This document shows, one piece after another, positions 5,472 to 7,535 of a stretch of 7,535 nucleotides of DNA. Within the stretch, counting starts at the first letter, position 1. Every line of letters starts with the position of its first letter. The translations under genes were made by a program, and so were the position numbers. Source of the DNA: Aquifex aeolicus (GTDB taxonomy: Bacteria > Aquificota > Aquificia > Aquificales > Aquificaceae); contig DRNB01000115.1 in NCBI GenBank assembly GCA_011375045.1, forward strand, positions 1 through 7,535, in the 5' to 3' direction. The notes under the pieces were generated by a model, which saw only the letters and a list, made by a program, of their open reading frames with translations, had not been told where the DNA came from and ran no database searches.

Positions 5472-6877
5472 TGGGTATGTCCTCCCGGGAACAGGAAACC
5501 TGCGGCGGTTGTAAACGCCCACAGAAAAAGGTAAAGGAAGGGGAGGAGGGCGGAGACCGAATAAAACCTCCCCTTCGACGGAGGATTGAGAAGGTTTACC
5601 CTTCTGTGGAGGATGTAAAGGCTCCACAACCCCCCTATGAGGGGAAAGATCTTAAAAAGGCTGAGCCACCAGTCGCCTCTGTGAGCTAAAGGCTCCACCC
5701 TGAGGTTCAGCCCTAAGAAGTGGGAGATGCCGTTCACCGCATCGCTGTAGTAGTGCAGGAAGAAGAACTCAAGAACGTGGGAGAGACTGCCCACTATCAT
5801 GAGGGGTGCAAAGGCGTATCCTATTTCCAGAAACACCTTCTCCCTGCTCATTCCGCTTATGCGGGAGGCAAGGGTTGTGCTTACGTAAACCACCCCCAGA
5901 ACCGTCCCGAGCGCCATGAGCATGGCTGTAAGACCCGCAACGTCTATCCATTCGGGTATGCCGAGGTAACTCTGGAGGAAGCTACCCGTGATGTGCCAAG
6001 GGGTGTAGTCCGCAAGCTGGGTTCTGCCCAGACCGTGATGAAATCTCATCCCGAAGGTTATAACCCCCACTAAGAGTATGTATGACCAGACCTCCCACTT
6101 CTCGGGTCGGGGTATCCTGTTCAGAAGGGAACTCGACCAGCCTCTCACTTCGAACCGCACAGCGTCGCAGGCGTGCGCACACTCCATACAAAGGGTGCAG
6201 TTCGCCATGGAGTTCCTTTCGTCGAATCGGGAGGGGTTGAGCTCGTAGGGACAGGAGAGGGCACAGTCGGGCTTCCTGCACCCGCTACACTCTTCCCTGT
6301 AAGTGGAAAGCCATGTGAAACCAACGCGTGCAAAGGCGCTGTTTACAGATCCTATGGGACACAGATACTTGCAGAAAGCCATCCCTCTGAACAGATAGAA
6401 AACTATCAGGGAGATTACCAGAATTATCGAGAAGAAAACAGCTGTGTTGAGAGGATTTCTCCATATACCCGGAAAGGTGTAAAGCATGAACCAGTAACCT
6501 AATATGTTGAACAGGATCAAACCCAGGTAGGGGTTTTTGAGAAACTTGGGTATTCTCCTGCCGGGTCCTGCCTTCTGCAGGTACCTGCCCACAAAACCAA
6601 GGGGGCATATCATGCAGAAGACGTTTCCCAGGGTGGGAAGGGTGATGACCATGAAGAAGGGCCAGAACAGACTCCAGAAAACAGCTGTTGTAAAGGGGTT
6701 TTCTTCAGGGGAAGGGCGGACAAACCCGTAGATGAGGGCGGAAACCAGGAGAAAGAGGGTAAGGAGTCTGTATGAGGTGAGGGCTATCCTGTTTTTAAAG
6801 AGGAAGCTCAGGATCGGCACACCGAACAGATCGTTTCCCGACCGAACGGATATGGAGTGCATGCTTCTGGCTTTCAT
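5468..6877 (-). CDS. Polytopic 4Fe-4S membrane protein, NapH/NosR/CcoG-like
   Basis: A 469-residue membrane protein with about nine hydrophobic helices (near 33-53, 62-86, 118-137, 145-165, 263-281, 315-338, 350-373, 405-424, 441-463). Two Cys-Pro motifs lie by helices 2 and 4: C88-x2-C91-P and C169-x3-C173-P. A soluble loop (about 193-245) holds two ferredoxin-like clusters: C197-x2-C200-x4-C205-x3-C209-P and C227-x2-C230-x2-C233-x3-C237. This is the layout of the NapH/NosR/CcoG group, which moves electrons across or along the inner membrane; CcoG is a cupric reductase for oxidase assembly. The C-terminal half (from about 260) is an added membrane domain with many histidines (H280, H281, H295, H367, H375, H386, H399), possible heme or metal ligands. 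GAGGGGG 7 bases before the ATG overlaps the stop of the upstream receptor gene, implying one operon. The role may be Cu(II) or Fe(III) reduction; the exact substrate is unknown. No nitrate or nitrous oxide reductase gene is in the window. Confidence 0.85.
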   Translation of the reverse strand: MKARSMHSISVRSGNDLFGVPILSFLFKNRIALTSYRLLTLFLLVSALIYGFVRPSPEENPFTTAVFWSLFWPFFMVITLPTLGNVFCMICPLGFVGRYLQKAGPGRRIPKFLKNPYLGLILFNILGYWFMLYTFPGIWRNPLNTAVFFSIILVISLIVFYLFRGMAFCKYLCPIGSVNSAFARVGFTWLSTYREECSGCRKPDCALSCPYELNPSRFDERNSMANCTLCMECAHACDAVRFEVRGWSSSLLNRIPRPEKWEVWSYILLVGVITFGMRFHHGLGRTQLADYTPWHITGSFLQSYLGIPEWIDVAGLTAMLMALGTVLGVVYVSTTLASRISGMSREKVFLEIGYAFAPLMIVGSLSHVLEFFFLHYYSDAVNGISHFLGLNLRVEPLAHRGDWWLSLFKIFPLIGGLWSLYILHRRVNLLNPPSKGRFYSVSALLPFLYLFLWAFTTAAGFLFPGGHTH

Positions 6878-6884
6878 CGCTTAA

Positions 6885-6891
6885 CCCCCTC
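6885..6891 (-). promoter_or_regulatory. Ribosome binding site of the 4Fe-4S membrane protein
   Basis: GAGGGGG on the - strand, 7 bases before the ATG at 6877, overlaps the TGA of the upstream receptor gene (6892-6890). This supports the chosen start and a coupled operon. Confidence 0.7.
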
Positions 6892-7535
6892 AAAAGGTGT
6901 AGGAGACCCTGACTGTGTACGTTCTGGGAGGAGCGGGGTATATTCTGGTGTTCCCCCTTATATCCTTTTCATAGGTGGCTACGTATTTCCTGTCAAAGAG
7001 GTTGTTGACGCTCAGGTAAAGGGCAAACCGATCCCCCTTTCCGTATCCCACCGTCAGGTTGGTTACCAGCTTGTAGTCGCTGTATGTCTCCGTGTTGGCG
7101 TTGTCGACGAAGTAGGGACCCCACGTTGTTGTGTCCACCCTGAAACGTAACCCTTCCAGGGACCACCACTGCAGGTAGAGGCTATACATATAGCGGGGTA
7201 TGTAGGGTAGTCTGTTTCCGTCTCTGGAGTGAGCTATCACCACGGGTCCCGGATACCTCACCTCATACTCGGTAAACTCTCTGTATCTGAAATCGAAGTA
7301 GGAGTATGCTCCCCCAAGGGTTAAGGCTCTGAAGAGCCTGACCCTGCCGTCGAACTCGAAGCCCTTCTTCCGGGTTCTGCCGGCGTTGGTGTAGGTTCTC
7401 TCACCGCTGGGTTCTATGGTGTAAACGATTTCGTCCTTCACATCCGTATAAAAGAAGGCTGTGCTGAAGGAAAACCTCCGTCCGTCGGAACCTTTGAGCC
7501 CCACCTCGTAGTTCACAAGCCGGGCGTGCTTGAGA
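6890..7535 (-). CDS. TonB-dependent outer-membrane receptor, C-terminal end (partial)
   Basis: About 214 C-terminal residues are visible; the frame is open to the right edge, so signal peptide, TonB box and plug are missing. The GTG at 7516 is an internal valine codon and not a start, because the reading continues with LKHARLVNYEVGLKG, a typical barrel strand of this family. The fragment alternates amphipathic beta-strands, shows the family blocks GFEFDGRVRL, YIPRYMYSLYLQWW and NNLFDRKYVATYE, and ends in RTYTVRVSYTF with the terminal aromatic residue used in outer-membrane insertion. Its substrate cannot be read from this part: iron-siderophore, heme, cobalamin and copper are all possible. 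It is distinct in sequence from the downstream receptor, so it is not a recent tandem copy. It ends 12 bases before the 4Fe-4S gene, which suggests the two are transcribed together. Confidence 0.88.
   Translation of the reverse strand, partial: LKHARLVNYEVGLKGSDGRRFSFSTAFFYTDVKDEIVYTIEPSGERTYTNAGRTRKKGFEFDGRVRLFRALTLGGAYSYFDFRYREFTEYEVRYPGPVVIAHSRDGNRLPYIPRYMYSLYLQWWSLEGLRFRVDTTTWGPYFVDNANTETYSDYKLVTNLTVGYGKGDRFALYLSVNNLFDRKYVATYEKDIRGNTRIYPAPPRTYTVRVSYTF

Noticed and set aside
7514..7516. GTG as a start codon for a 208-residue protein
   Set aside because: The frame continues upstream to the window edge with receptor-like sequence, and a 208-residue protein would lack signal peptide and plug.

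Overview
The window carries two gene blocks that point at each other and meet at a shared hairpin near position 3300. On the + strand is an aerobic cytochrome c oxidase operon: the end of subunit III, a SCO-type copper chaperone, subunit II with a complete CuA site, and subunit I. On the - strand is a metal-uptake block: the end of one TonB-dependent outer-membrane receptor, a polytopic membrane protein with four iron-sulfur cysteine clusters (NapH/NosR/CcoG type), and a full second TonB-dependent receptor. That second receptor carries the C-x3-M and H-x-M copper ligands known from the OprC/NosA copper receptors.

Organism: a Gram-negative (outer-membrane receptors), oxygen-respiring bacterium. 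Base composition is moderately GC-rich, Arg is often AGG and Ile often ATA, genes are tightly packed and Shine-Dalgarno sites are strong. This style fits thermophilic lineages such as Aquificota, but it is an impression and not a taxonomic assignment.

Layout: 1-132 coxC end; 132-929 SCO (start overlaps the coxC stop); 932-1642 coxB; 1656-3269 coxA; 3294-3315 hairpin between the convergent blocks; 3321-5321 (-) copper-type TonB receptor; 5322-5467 intergenic region with a textbook promoter, an inverted repeat across the -10 box and a strong GC-rich inverted repeat in the predicted leader; 5468-6877 (-) 4Fe-4S membrane protein; 6890-7535 (-) end of another TonB receptor. No stretch over 300 bases lacks a gene. 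I found no tRNA, rRNA, CRISPR array or mobile element.

How the genes may work together (inference): the oxidase needs three copper atoms, two in CuA and one in CuB. The facing block offers an outer-membrane copper receptor and a membrane iron-sulfur protein whose relative CcoG is a cupric reductase, while the oxidase operon holds the SCO chaperone that loads CuA. Together these could form one supply chain: import of Cu(II), reduction to Cu(I), delivery by SCO, insertion into the oxidase. An alternative is that the iron-sulfur protein serves the other receptor, which could carry iron.
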